From positions 31,875,969-31,939,968 of the forward strand of contig OX463778.1 of assembly GCA_949825025.1 (NCBI GenBank): DNA of 64,000 bases. The letters run 5' to 3'. This DNA comes from Siphlonurus alternatus (Eukaryota; Arthropoda; Insecta; Ephemeroptera; Siphlonuridae). The translations under genes and the position numbers were made by a program. Shown here piece after piece: positions 34,735 to 46,827 of the stretch. The number at the start of each line of letters is the position of its first letter. The stretch's first letter is position 1. The notes beneath the pieces are model-generated. The model did no database searches and had not been told where the DNA came from. It worked only from the letters and a program-made list of their open reading frames with translations.

Positions 34735-35539
34735 TTTTATTGCAGAAATAGATAGAGGGTGCAAAGTTATGCTACCCTGATTTTTTTTAGAGCGCGGGAA
34801 CTATTTTTAAAAAATTATTGAAAGTTCTTTTTGTGACTTGCCGCCGCATGACGTCAAAAAAAGGACTTTCAATAATTTTTTTAAAAATACTTCCCGGGTT
34901 CTAAAAAATCTGAAAAAAAATCAGGGTAGCATAACTTTTCACCCTCTATATCCATTAATTTCTGCAATAAAAAAAATTGAGGTCGATACTCCATTATAAT
35001 ATATAATACAGTCTATTCTACATTATTTATTAAAGAAATAATATTTATTATATACTGTAATGTACTAAGTATTTAATGTGAATCAAAATGTGTTGTTTTT
35101 TTGTTACTTTTTTCATTGTTCTTTCAGATACTGAATGTAAGATTCAATAGATTACACATAAACACGTACACATTATAATATTTAATTTTGTTTCTGTTAA
35201 TGTTTATGGTTTGTAAAAAATATTTGTTTTACTAATCGTGGTAAAAAAAAAATGAATTTCTAATTTTCCAAAATTGATGATAGTAATATTGTTAAATGAT
35301 ATTGAATTAAATGCTTTAAATATTTTATTATACATGCAATATATATTAAATTCCAACACTCGTGCAAAGACATGCTAAAAATATTCACCAGAATAGAACT
35401 GATTTTACTTTAACGCATGATAGTCCTTAATTAATTGCAATTCTGCTTCTCTGTTAAAACATATTATATGGCCTTGATCTCCTCTAATTTGCAATGTATT
35501 GATGATTTTAAGCTGTTTTATATATATATTATTAAACAG

Positions 35540-35593
<54 letters not shown>

Positions 35594-38500
35594 CCGCTCT
35601 GTGGTGTAGTGGTTAGTACCTCGATCTGACTCTGGTCCGAGAGGTCCCCGGTTCAATACCCGAATCCGGCAGACTTTTCGTGACTTGGGATGGGTGTGAC
35701 TGACTACTAGATGATAGAGTGGTAGGAGGAAGGCAGTTTATGACTGTCTATACTCCGCTGCCCTGCAGTCTTGCACTGCTACTGCAGGCTGCACAGATCT
35801 GGTAGTAGGAGCCCAGAAGAGTGCAGAAAAGGGTTCTGGGAGCCTGGTAAGCCCCAGCTCGGTTGCAAGATAACTCGATAACTCCTACTGGAAAGGCTAA
35901 AATATTGGCCTAGCCACACTCGAAAGGGTAATAACGGCGTCAAGGATATTTATTTTTTATTTTTTTTATATATATAATAAAAGTTAATACCCTTTTGACA
36001 CCATTTTACCCTTTCAGGTGTGGCCAGGCCGATATTTAGCCTTGTCAGTAAGAGTTATCTTGTGACCATGCTGAGGCTTATCAGGCTCCCAGAACCCTTT
36101 CCTGCACTCTTCTGGGCTCCTACTACCAGATCTGTGCAGCCTGCAGTGGCAGTGCAATACTGCAGGGCAGCGGAGTATAGACAGCCGTAAGCTGCCTTCT
36201 TCCTACCAACTCCATAATCTAGTAATCAGTCACATCCATCCCAAGTCACGAAAAGTCTGCCATGTTCGGGAATCGAACCGGGGACCTCTCGGACCAGAGC
36301 CAGGGGTACTAACCACTACACTACAGAGCAGTTATATATATAAATTCCTTGTTGAAAAGGCATGCAGTTGATGAATTTTCCAAGACAATAACTAAAATGT
36401 TAAAATATGAAGATTAATTATATGTGAATAAATAGATTTATTTAGTAAATGTCTGAATAGTAAAATTAATTAATAGTAAAAGTGATATGATATGAAAATA
36501 AATTAAGGATTGTTTTTGCATTTATGAATGATCTCAATATAATTGTATTTGTAATGTAGCTTTAATTATTAGCAGTTATAATGTGTCAAAGGGTATTAAG
36601 AATGTCTGAAGAATTAATTGTTTGCTTATGTATTTATTACTATACTACTAAAAGCTAATATTTAATATTCCAAATTATGTTTATGTGATGTTCAGCAAGA
36701 CGCTGGTGGAGGGGGTAACTCGGGACAACTACGACCACTTCTTCTCTCTGCTGCTCTACCTTGAAGAGCACCAGGTGTTGTGTGACCTACGCACCTACAG
36801 TATGAAGGACACCCCACTCTTCAGAGACAAGCTGTCTCGCAAGCTCATCACCATCACTGTAAGTTTATCATAGCTAGAAGGAACCTAAAAAATCATATGA
36901 AAGTGCTTTTTAGTCATGTGTCAAGTAAAATTAAAAGCTTTTCACGTATATATCTTCTAAACACATATATATATTTGCCCCTTTAAAATTGTTGTTGCTG
37001 TTACGTTTTTTTTTTTTTTTTCCTTTTTCTCTTTCAAAACATCAGCTACATAAATATATACTCCTACTGTATATTAAAGGTGTTAAAACTATAATTATCC
37101 ATATATCTTTCAAGTATATATAAAACTATGGTCACTGTTGGGATGGTTAGGTGCCTGGGCTGGCTGAGGACCGTCCCTCCGTGCTGAAGGGGGATTGCAT
37201 CTACATCACGTTGGCAGGATCTGGGACGTTCAAGGGCTGGGTGCACAGAGTGGCCAACACGGAGCTCTACGTCGGCATGGGACCAAAGTAAGAAAGAAGG
37301 GTTGTGTGTTGTTGAGGATTATGACTTCATCACTGCTGTATGCCACAGGTTTATGAAGAACTTCATTAACAATACCAAAGCCACGGTGGACTTCTCATTC
37401 AACCGGATGTGTCTCAAAATGCAACATCGAGCCTTGGAGATTCTGATGCAGAGTAACCAAGTCCCTAAAATCTGCTTTCCTCTGACCTGTGGGGCTCGTA
37501 CTATAGAAAAGCCAATGTAAGTTTCATTTTATACTTTTGTTCAAATTTGAATTAATTATATGCATGATTTCAAAATATTTTTAAATCTATGGCTCTAAAA
37601 GTTGAAACTAACAAAATGAATTGCTGTAATTCCTGTTATCCTCAAGCTTTCAATGTGTTGTAATTTACTAAATTTTTAGTGGCAGCCAATTTCTGGAACA
37701 GTAATCTAGCATTTTATATACAATAAATGTGTTTCTTTACTTTTTCATTCATTTACGTGCAAATTAATACCTTTAATTTAATGTTTACCATAAAATTTTT
37801 GTTCCTTTGCAATTAAAGCAACAATTTATTATCGGTGCTCTTGTTTTTGATATCTGAATTTTAAATTTTATTTGTAGAAAGAGCTGGATCAACCGTCTGG
37901 TTTCCAAGAACCCTCAGCAGCGACAGGCAGTTCAGAACATCATCAACGGCACATCTCTGCCGGCTCCCTACCTGCTGTTTGGACCTCCTGGTACCGGCAA
38001 GACCATCACACTGGTTGAGACCATCAAGCAGGTATATGCAAGTTGGCTTGATCCCTATCTTCATCATCATCATCATCATCATACCTTCATTGAGCTCTTT
38101 AATAAAAATTGATCATAACATGTGAGAAATTCAGGAGAATTTCAAATAATTAAGCCATATATATTCTATGATATATTATTTTCTGTTTACACAGATTTTC
38201 AAACAATCTGAAAGGACTTATATCCTCGCCACGGCACCATCCAACTCTGCCTCCGACTTGCTGGCTGAGCGAGTGCTAGAGTCTTTGCCTCCATCTCAAG
38301 TGCTGCGACTCTACAGTCCCAGTAGGGACTGGTGAGTACCTCAACCACACAGCAATTAATTTTTGCAAAGTTCCTGAAAGCATTAATAAAGATCTAACTT
38401 AATCTCTCATCTACGCAGGTCCAATGTGCCAGCCACTCTGCACCGCTCGAGCAACTTTTATTCAGGAGAGTGTGTTTTTCCATGTCTGGAAGAGCTGAAA

Positions 38501-41500
38501 AAGTACAGGGTGATAGTAGCAACGCTCATCTGTGCTGGAAGGTGAGCTAATACTGACAATTTAATAACATATTATTGTGTATTAAAGCTAAGTACATTAT
38601 ATAATAATATATATGCATGTTCATTAATTTATGAAAAAAATCAAACTAAGCAATATTATTTTGATTGATTGATTAGTTTGTATTTTGGGGCAATTAATTG
38701 ACACATTTTGGTCATATATGCCCTCGCAATATTATCCATTTAAAAAAGTGAATGGAAATAAATATTTTTCCATCATCTTCTTTCCTTTCTATCTTTTTTT
38801 TATATTTTTTAATTTTTTGAAGTATTGAAGCTGTAATTTTATTTGTAATTTGTTTGTAAATGCATAATATATATTGATTGTAAATACTGTATACACTTCT
38901 AATAAAAATTTTATTGAACACTCTTACAGTGTACATATATTATATTACATAAACATAAAAATCTTATATTATACAGCACAAAATAATAAATAAAAACATG
39001 CCTACACATATAAATAATAGAACATTAAAAATATTGAGGAACATAATTATAAATATTACTTAGAAATAATAGTAAATTAACCCGTATAAATCATACATTA
39101 ATAATTATTAATAATTTTTAGCTAAATATGCTAAGGAATAATTTCGTTTTGGACAAAACAGAGCATGATATGTTTCACATTGTTGGCCACAACATTTACA
39201 AACACAATTAATGAGATATTAGAATGTGAAAATTTTATTGGCTTAATTGAAAGAAGGGGTAAAAATATTGTACTGTGAATTTTTTCAGATTTTTCTGAGA
39301 CCGGAAACTATTTTTAAAAAATTATTGAAAGTCTATTTTATGAGGTCACGGGCGGCACTGCTCTATTCTTTTTCTTAAGGAGTGCCGCCCGTGACGTCAT
39401 CAAAATAGACTTTCAATAATTTTTTAAAAATAGTTCCCGGTCTCAGAAAAAAACTGAAAAAATTCACAGTACCTGATTTTTACCTCTTCTTTCGATTAAG
39501 CCACTAAAATTTTTGCATTCTAAAATCTCATTGTCATCACTTTCATGGTATACTAACTTTGTACAAACACGGTGATAGAAACCGTGCATTGCAAACCTGG
39601 TTATAATATGTCTGTCTTTATAATTAAATTATATTGACAATTTTGCCAGTTAGAATTTACAAAAGCTGGGGTAATATAAAAATTGGGATTTATCTCTGAG
39701 GATTTCAGAACTCGGTTTTTCGTAAAGTTCATTGAAACTCTATAATACACATAGCACCTCCAAAAACAACTAAACAACTTTGTCTGTGGATTTTTCTAAT
39801 ATTCATTTACATTTTTAAATGAATTGTCCTTGTATTAAAGTATCTAATTTGCTGAAGTCATCTTTATAAATACGTATAGTTTCAGGATTGCTGGTGAAAA
39901 GCTTGTGAAACTTCTTACCGAATTGACTTTGGCAAATTAGATAATACCATGACAAAATACTTCTTAAAAACTAATATTTATTTATTAAGTTATTTTGTTC
40001 CCCAGGCTTGTGAGTGGAGGGTTCCCTGTGGGTCACTTCTCACACATCTTTGTTGACGAATGTGGTCACGGAATGGAGCCAACTGCCCTCGTCCCCATCG
40101 CTGGTCTGCTGAGCCCTGAACCCAACCCAGGACAACTGGTGCTCTCTGGTGACCCCAAGCAGCTCGGGCCAATCATCAGATCTCCTGTAGCTAAAAGTTT
40201 GGGACTTAGTAAGTTCAGTATATACACACTTGAATTTATTATTTTTGAGAGCATATTCCTAGCTCTGGATATTCGCTCATTGGACATGGCAGAAAGCATG
40301 TCTAATAGTCTTATCCGCCTCGCAGCTCAGTCCCTCTTTGATACCTTTTCAATAATTTTTTTCACAAAAAAATTTTTTTGTAGTATTATTTCTTTGTAAA
40401 AATGCACATTAAATTGAATTGTCATTTTTCTTTTTTCTCCCAGCCCAGTCCCTGCTGGAGCGTCTGATGGACTCTTGTGCATTGTACCAGAAGCAAGAGG
40501 GTCACTACAACCCCAAGGTGCTGACCAAGCTAGTCAAGAACTTCCGTTCTCACCCTGACATTCTCAAGGTGCCCAACGAGCTCTTCTATGAAGGAGACTT
40601 GGAGGTGAGACTTAATTTCACAGCGTCATCTTAAAAGATTAAATTTTTGGAAAATATATATATATATATATTTAATGTTTTCATCTGAAATTGTCAGTTT
40701 TATTGTATTAGATTTATGGAAAAAAAATGATAATGATAAAAAATATAAATAAAGCATGTTTATTATTTTCCAGCCGTGTGGTGAGGTTGGTGTGACTCAC
40801 TCTGCGTGCCAGTGGGAGGAGCTGCCGACCAAGGGTGTGCCGCTGATATTCCACGGCATTGAGGGCAAGGACGCTCAGGATGACTGCTCACCAAGGTGGG
40901 TGGCATTTGTATAAACATTCGAGTGTTGGATTATGAAACTGATTTTTTTACAGCTTCTACAACATTGCTGAAGTGAACCTGGTTGTGAGCTACGTTCAAA
41001 AAATTCTTGATGCTAAGTTTTGTGGCCAGAAACTTCGCCCAGCTGACATTGGCATCATCAGCCCTTACCGTCGCCAGGTAGTTTGTTATTACTTTTATTT
41101 ATTTATTTATTTATTTATTTTATTTTTATCCTATTTTTATTCTTCATTTTTTTTTTTTTTTTTTTTTTTTAATCTCAAAGGATTTTTGGTATGTTGTAGC
41201 ATTTTAATATTCATATTTTTATTGATATAATAACTTAATTAATTTACTTAAATAGTATTTTTTTTTACAAAAGTAATAACATATTGTACAGTTAAATAAT
41301 TCCTGAATGATCACATAGATTGTGAAGCTGCATCGTGCGCTGGAGCGAAAACAGCTGACTGGTTTGAGTGTGGGCTCGGTGGAAGAGTTTCAAGGCCAGG
41401 AGCGAAGAGTCATCATCGTCTCCACTGTACGCTCGGACCCTGCACAGCTCTCTCTCGACCGAAAGTTCAGACTTGGCTTCCTCAGAGAGCCAAAGGTCAG

Positions 41501-42764
41501 ACCAAACTTTATTTATGAATTTTAATTAGTAATTAAGTAATTGCCGTAAAGGGTTTTGGTGAAAGAAAATATAAAATATGGCATCAAGTAGTATATAAAA
41601 GGTCCTGTAGGAACAAAATCTGTTCTTCAAGGAATTGACTTTTGAGGCAACAATTTATAAAATCAAAATACGTACATAAAACACAAAATTAAAATCAATT
41701 TTTTAAAAAATTTACTTATAAAAATTAAGTTAGAACTCTTAAATATAATAGACCATAATAGGAATGCTTCCATGAGAAGAGAAGCAAAAAGATAAAATCA
41801 AAATGGCAAAACCAGGATATGTTGAAATTAACCTCTCTATGATGTGTTACATTTTTTTTTCTCTTGCCTTTTCATCCTTTTGTCTCTTCTTCTGTTAACA
41901 GCGTTTCAATGTAGCCCTGACACGAGCCAAGTCCCTGCTGATTGTGATCGGCAACCCAAACATCCTGCAGACTGACCCCAACTGGTACCGCTTGCTGGAA
42001 TGGGCAGTGGTTCGTGGCGGCTACACTGGCTGTAAGTTCTCCCTTACCCATTCTCCAAGCTTTGGACCTGTGGCGGAGCTCCAGGGTGAGAAGCGAGTGC
42101 CAGAGAGACTGCGTCAGCAGCTGGCACTCACCAAACAAGCCCTGGAGCTGCAGGGAGGCGAGAAAGATCGGTGGAGGAGCAGCAGAGACGTGGACACTCT
42201 CATGGAGGAGATCAAGAAACTGAGCTTTCTTTCTGGTAAGGATACTCATCAATAGAGAGTTAAAATAAAATCTGACTCCCTCTTACAACCCTCTTGATTC
42301 ATTCTCCTCTCATCCTTAATTATCAGACATCACATTGTGTGTCAATGTAATTAATAAATAAAAATAAAACAAAAAAACTATTTAATTTTTTTTTTTTTTA
42401 ACTTGTGCTCTGTTTTGTTATTATAAATATTATCATTTACATACACAGTATATTTAGAAGTAACTATCAATATAGGGAAAAGTTGTTTGTTTCAATAAAT
42501 TGTAGAGACTTGTTGGGGGGGGGGGGGGGGGGGGAGAACTATGCTATTTCATTTGGTTTGAAAGAATAGTCAATTTTATAGGTACTGTATATGTGATGTA
42601 TCCAGTGATTTACTTGAACCTTTTTATAACTTGATTATGTTTTGCGTTTTTATTTAGTATTTTATTAGATTCTATGTACTAAGTGTATGTATTTTATATT
42701 GTTTGCAGAAGTAAGTGAGCTGGAGAGTGTGGTGTCTCCTCCGTTTACCATCATGGAGCAGTGA
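29462..42764 (+). CDS. MOV10-like RNA helicase, copy 2 (complete)
   Basis: Exons: 29462-29534, 31217-31501, 32113-32791, 33054-33192, 33704-33866, 34065-34192, 34261-34421, 34488-34625, 36696-36858, 37151-37287, 37349-37516, 37878-38031, 38195-38331, 38419-38541, 40006-40208, 40444-40604, 40774-40895, 40954-41077, 41319-41495, 41902-42235, 42709-42764 (TGA 42762-42764). They total 3825 nt, 1274 residues. The start is the ATG at 29462, whose 25-codon exon joins in phase to 31217; it is the least certain exon. C2H2 finger: Cys314, Cys317, His330, His336. Helicase motifs: Walker A GPPGTGKT about residues 780-787 (37981-38004), DECGH about 900-904 (40055-40069), [32 protein letters not shown]. 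Most internal exons equal copy 1 in length and phase; the N-terminal exons are shorter. One extra 61-bp intron (37288-37348) splits an exon that is single in copy 1. Likely an RNA-silencing or mRNA-decay helicase, by family. Confidence 0.9.
29813..30024. repeat. Foldback element, family C, intron 1 of helicase copy 2
   Basis: TAATGAGATATTAGAATGTG and CACATTCTAATATCTCATTG are the inverted ends. Inside lie GGCTTAATCGAAAGAAGGGG, TTTTTCAGATTTTTCTGAGA and GATGACGTCACGGGCGG. A second copy is at 39209-39533. Confidence 0.8.
30087..30780 (+). mobile_element. LINE 3' end: reverse transcriptase C-terminal tail, 3'UTR and (TAA)n
   Basis: An open frame (30087-30449, about 120 residues) carries NPEFY, an LTRQAVHGF segment and a Cys-rich [10 protein letters not shown]...H...C knuckle, then stops. 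About 280 bp of untranslated sequence follows, ending GTTTAATAAAAGACTAATAA with TAA repeats. This is the expected layout of a 5'-truncated non-LTR element. It lies in intron 1 of helicase copy 2 in the sense direction. The clade cannot be named from this fragment. Confidence 0.7.
31959..32071. repeat. (TA)n microsatellite in intron 2 of helicase copy 2
   Basis: About 55 TA units with two GTA interruptions, just before the acceptor at 32111. Confidence 0.95.
34677..35002. repeat. Foldback element, family A, intron 8 of helicase copy 2
   Basis: ATTATAATGGAGTATCGACC and GGTCGATACTCCATTATAAT are perfect inverted ends. Inner blocks GCAGAAATAGATAGAGGGTG and GCGGGAACTATTTTTAAAAA agree with the other family A copies. 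The loop carries ATGACGTCA. Confidence 0.85.
35521..35590. repeat. (TA)n microsatellite beside the SINE pair
   Basis: Two TA runs (35521-35530 and about 35544-35589) abut the 5' end of the plus SINE. Confidence 0.85.
35591..35965 (+). mobile_element. tRNA-derived SINE, plus orientation
   Basis: The 5' head (35596-35672) is tRNA-like with an A box TGGTGTAGTGG (35602-35612) and a B box GGTTCAATACC (35650-35660), the two parts of an internal pol III promoter. A body of about 270 bp follows and ends in an AT-rich tail. The head does not fold into a proper acceptor stem, so it is not a functional tRNA gene. It lies in intron 8 of helicase copy 2, head to a long (TA)n. Confidence 0.85.
35986..36331 (-). 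mobile_element. tRNA-derived SINE, minus orientation
   Basis: A second copy of the same SINE in the opposite direction: on the minus strand the B box is GGTTCGATTCC (36269-36279) and the A box region TGTAGTGTAGTGG lies at about 36313-36325. Tail-to-tail with the plus copy, it makes a roughly 740-bp inverted repeat. Confidence 0.85.
39090..39760 (-). pseudogene. LINE reverse transcriptase C-terminal remnant split by a family C MITE
   Basis: Minus-strand sequence at about 39534-39760 and 39090-39208 reads as the same C-terminal LINE tail seen at 30087 and 27560: an [13 protein letters not shown] block, then [20 protein letters not shown]. The foldback at 39209-39533 sits between the halves. 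Stops and drift show it is dead. It lies in intron 13 of helicase copy 2 in antisense. Confidence 0.6.
39209..39533. repeat. Foldback element, family C, inside a LINE remnant
   Basis: Ends TAATGAGATATTAGAATGTG and TGCATTCTAAAATCTCATTG are inverted. The centre has GTGACGTCATCAAAATAGAC and GGAGTGCCGCCC. It matches 29813-30024 but has a longer centre. Confidence 0.8.
42516..42534. repeat. Poly(G) tract in the last intron of helicase copy 2
   Basis: A run of about 19 G in an AT-rich intron. In the transcript it is a potential G-quadruplex former. Confidence 0.8.
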
Positions 42765-42881
42765 GTGCGACTGCAACAATACAATTATTAACTAGACTGT
42801 CACAACAATGCTTTATAGCAAGTTGTATCCTGCACTTAAAGTGCCTTTCCTATATTTTAATGTACAAATCATCTTAGCTTA

Positions 42882-43303
42882 ACAATATGTTGAGTTATTT
42901 TAATGGATTGTTTTTAAAACATTAATTTTTAATTGTCTCTCTGTAGTAGCCTTTTGATATTTAATTGTTCTTAATTTGTTCCATATCCTATATTAGGTAC
43001 TAGGGGAGAAACTATATTTTAAAATAATTTTAGTACATTATTTTGCTTGAAGCAATTTTTTTACATAACTTTTCCTTGTCACTTGCTTATCAATATGTCG
43101 TTGAGTATTTTAATGGATTGTTTTTAAAACATTAATTTTTAATTGTGTCTCTGTATTAGCCTTTTGATGTTTAATTGTTCTTAATTTGTTTCATACCATA
43201 TTAGGTACTAGGGGAGAAACTATATTTTTAAATATTTTTAGTACAGTATTTTGCTTGAAGCAATTTTTTTACATTTTGGGCTGAACTTTTCTTTGTCACT
43301 TTT
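42882..43303. repeat. Tandem direct duplication of about 210 bp, 3' of helicase copy 2
   Basis: Two units (about 42882-43089 and 43090-43303) share TTTTAATGGATTGTTTTTAA, ATTAGGTACTAGGGGAGAAA and TTTTGCTTGAAGCAATTTTT with a few percent difference. This suggests a recent tandem duplication, possibly in the 3'UTR. Confidence 0.8.
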
Positions 43304-43432
43304 TGCCTTGAGCATTATTCTTCTGTTCAGTAATGTTTGTAGCATCAAAATTATATCAATTATTTTGCCGTGTCAGATACTGAAATTTGAACAAATTTGT
43401 ATCATATATAGTATTGTCATGGAATTTATATG

Positions 43433-43618
43433 TAGTGATTTTTTAAAATTAGCAACTATTTTTATAATACACAATACGGAAAGATTTAACAATCAAAATG
43501 TGATGCTATATAATTATATTCTCCTGATGGGAACATTTTTATTATGGTTTGTTATGCTTAAGAGTTTTAACTTAATTTTTATGATAAGTATATGTACTTC
43601 ATAAATAATTGGCTTAAT
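43433..43618. repeat. Dispersed direct repeat, unit 1
   Basis: Matches 44811-44987 over about 180 bp, including TACACAATACGGAAAGATTT and CTCCTGATGGGAACATTTTT (one-base differences in the partner). Confidence 0.75.
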
Positions 43619-43852
43619 TTTGTGTATTGCCCAAGTGTTGATAAGATTTGTTCTACAAATACAAATGAAAAATATTAAAAATACTGTAAGCTCTGCTATA
43701 TGTTGCAGATTGTTTTTAAACTTTAATTTTTAATAATAACTGTATTATATATTTTAGTACTTTTTTCATAATAGTAATTAGGATTGTTCTTTTAATAAAC
43801 TTTTGCTAAGCTTTTACATAGGAATGCAATTTGAAAAAATTTTAGTGTTATT

Positions 43853-43983
<131 letters not shown>

Positions 43984-44207
43984 TATATGTTACGTGTTAA
44001 TTAAAGAGAAATCTTCAAATTATTTGCAGAAATAATTGTAATTTACTAATTACAAATGTAAAAAACTGTAGACTTTTTACAAACTGCAAACTCAATACAA
44101 ACTTGATGAGAGCTGTTGTGTACCCTTTCATCTTGTTTTGCTCAAAATAGTAATATCTCAACGCTATTACATATCTAGGTCTATAATCATTATCTCATCA
44201 TTCTTAA

Positions 44208-44641
44208 AGGGGTACCAAAGGAAATGTTTTTTTTTTTTTTTTTTTTTTACATATTCAGGTACCGAAGAATTATTTTGATATCCCTGTGGCTCAATATTTT
44301 CGTTCGATGTCTAATTAATTTGCAATTAAATATTTAGTTTGAAAAGTGAGTTGAAATACCATTGGTTGATTCAAGCCGCGGCCGCAGCAGCCGGTGATAC
44401 AACGAGAAGGGGGCGGAAGGAGGTTCCCCTGATTCGCGGGAGATTATCGGCGTATTAGCTGCTAATGCGACCGCACATTGGCTTGAATCAACCAACGGTT
44501 TTTGAACTCACTTTTCAAACTATGTAATTAATTGTAAATTAATTAGACATCGTACAAAAATATTGAGCCACAGGGATACCAAAATACATACAATTCTTTG
44601 GTACCCGAATATGTAAAAAAAGTATTCACTTTGGTACACCT
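44208..44641. repeat. 434-bp TTAA-flanked foldback with GC-rich loop
   Basis: AGGGGTACCAAAG and CTTTGGTACACCT are the ends between TTAA at 44204-44207 and 44642-44645. Arms of about 150 bp (for example TTGGTTGATTCAAGCC inverted) surround a loop containing CCGCGGCCGCAGCAGCCGG. Confidence 0.8.
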
Positions 44642-44810
44642 TTAATCACAAAAGTGGATCGAATCGAGGTATATATATCATACAAAATTAAGTTTATTTT
44701 TCAAGTATCTTTTTATATATTATTCTCATTTTAATATTTAAGCTAATATTTCATCTTAATTAATCCTGTAATTATATATGCCATGACCCTGTTTTGATAA
44801 TTGCTTATTA

Positions 44811-44987
44811 TAGTGAGTTTTTAAAATTGGCAACTATTTTTATATTACACAATAGGGAAAGATTTTACAATCAAAATGTGATGCTATATTCTCCTGATGG
44901 GAGCATTTTTATTATGGTTTGTTGTGCTTAAGAGTGTTACCTTAATTTTTATAATAAGTATATACTTCATAAATAATTGGCTCAATT
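44811..44987. repeat. Dispersed direct repeat, unit 2
   Basis: Second copy of the block at 43433-43618, same orientation. A (TA)n and a TTAA foldback lie between the two. Confidence 0.75.
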
Positions 44988-45499
44988 CAATAAGTTGCAA
45001 TCCTGAATAAAATTAATATATATTATGATCATTGTATTTTTATATTAAAAGTGCCTTTTGGTAAAATTATTGTTAAATTAAGTGCACTGTAGCTACATAC
45101 TCTGTGAATTGAGACAGAGCAGCTCTGCAATGTTATTGAGATTAGAAAAAGTGTGTGTTTGAGTCTTAAAAATTAATATGTGAAACTAAGAGATGCGTTT
45201 TTGTGTGGCCAGTATTTCATTGAATTTTGTAAGTTGAATTGAAACAATTAAGTGAAAAGTTGGAACTTTATGCTCTTTAAATTATGAAATTATATACAAA
45301 ATGCATAGTAAATAATTAATTGTAATATCAGGTATTTGTATGCCTTTAATTTCCTGAAATTTAAGTCTTATTCTTTACAAGTTTTGATAATTTTTGTTTA
45401 CAACATAATATATATTGCCAGGAAATTCCATTTTTGTATGTATGTAGTGTTTTAAAAGCCATAAAATGTCATGATATCAAGACTTTTGTATTTTTGATA

Positions 45500-46827
45500 G
45501 GGATCCCGGAATTAGTCCGAATAGGAACTGATCCGAATGGGAACTAATCCGAATCGGAAGATGTCCGAACAGGAACAAGCCCGAATGTTTCTCGTGAAAT
45601 CTCGTGCCTCTCCCACCAGTCCTTTCCCGGCATTTTATTACACTTATAATTAGTCCGCGCTGCTAATTAAGGCACCGCGGCTCTGCGGAATTAGAGCATT
45701 CGGACTTGTTCCCTTTCGGATCAGTTCCGTGTGTATCTTAGGAGAAATATTGACTATAGGGAACAGACCCGAATAGGAAGTAATCCGAATCAGAAGACAT
45801 CCGAATAGGAACTGATCCGAATTGGAACAAGTCCGAATTTGTTTTACATATATCACGTAATCTCGCGGCATTGCGCGGACATCCCTCTATCACCCGCGTA
45901 GCGTTTTGATGCATTGTTAATTAGTACACGCTATTGATTATAGGCGCCGCGACACCGCGAAATGAGGGCATTCGGACTTGTTCCTTTTAGGATCTCTTCC
46001 ATGTGCAGCTTTCAGGGTTATGAACAGGAACTAATCCGAATCGGAACAAGTCCGAATTTGAAATTCGGATCTCTTGCTATCGAAAGTTATGAACAGGAAC
46101 TGATCCGAATCGGAACAAGTCCGAACTTGAAATTCGGGTCTCTTGCTATTGAAAGTTATGAACAGGAACTGATCCGAATCGGAACAAGTCCGAATTTGAA
46201 ATTCGGATCTCTTGCTATTGAAAGTTATAAACAGGAACTGATCCGAATAGGAAGAGATCCAAATTTTAAATTCGGACTTGTTCCGATTCGGATCAGTTCC
46301 TGTTCATAACTCTGAAAGCTGCACATGGAAGAGATCCTAAAAGGAACAAGTCCGAATGCCCTCATTTCGCGGTGTCGCGGCGCCTATAATCAATAGCGTG
46401 TACTAATTAACAATGCATCAAAACGCTACGCGGGTGATAGAGGGATGTCCGCGCAATGCCGCGAGATTACGTGATATATGTAAAACAAATTCGGACTTGT
46501 TCCAATTCGGATCAGTTCCTATTAGGATGTCTTCCGATTCGGATTACTTCCTATTCGGGTCTGTTCCCTATAGTCAATATTTCTCCTAAGATACACGCGG
46601 AACTGATCCGAAAGGGAACAAGTCCGAATGCTCTAATTCCGCAGAGCCGCGGTGCCTTAATTAGCAGCGCGGACTAATTATAAGTGTAATAAAATGCCGG
46701 GAAAGGACTGGTGGGAGAGGCACGAGATTTCACGAGAAACATTCGGGCTTGTTCCTGTTCGGACATCTTCCGATTCGGATTAGTTCCCATTCGGATCAGT
46801 TCCTTTTCGGACTAGTTCCGGCGACCC
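45500..46827. mobile_element. 1.33-kb near-perfect palindromic element with 8-bp target duplication
   Basis: Arms of about 520 bp (45500-46020 and about 46305-46827) are reverse complements with only scattered mismatches. The centre has four 69-bp direct repeats (TTATGAACAGGAACTGATCC start) from about 46018. TTTTGATA flanks it at 45492-45499 and 46828-46835. The outer 85 bp of each arm is made of 16-bp units of the type CCGAATAGGAACTGAT. No transposase is present; mirrored open frames at 45650-45871 and 46456-46677 come from the palindrome. GGG ends with an 8-bp duplication recall Merlin, hAT or foldback types, but no assignment is safe. Confidence 0.9.

Noticed and set aside
35596..35672. 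Functional tRNA gene
   Set aside because: A and B boxes are present but the acceptor stem does not pair and the sequence continues into a SINE body with a second copy nearby.
40260..40345. Extra exon in helicase copy 2 resembling the start of the next exon (GCAG then CTCAGTCCCT)
   Set aside because: Similarity is limited to about ten bases and inclusion would break the alignment with copy 1.
45650..46677. Twin open frames of 73 codons on opposite strands
   Set aside because: They are mirror images within the arms of the 1.33-kb palindrome.
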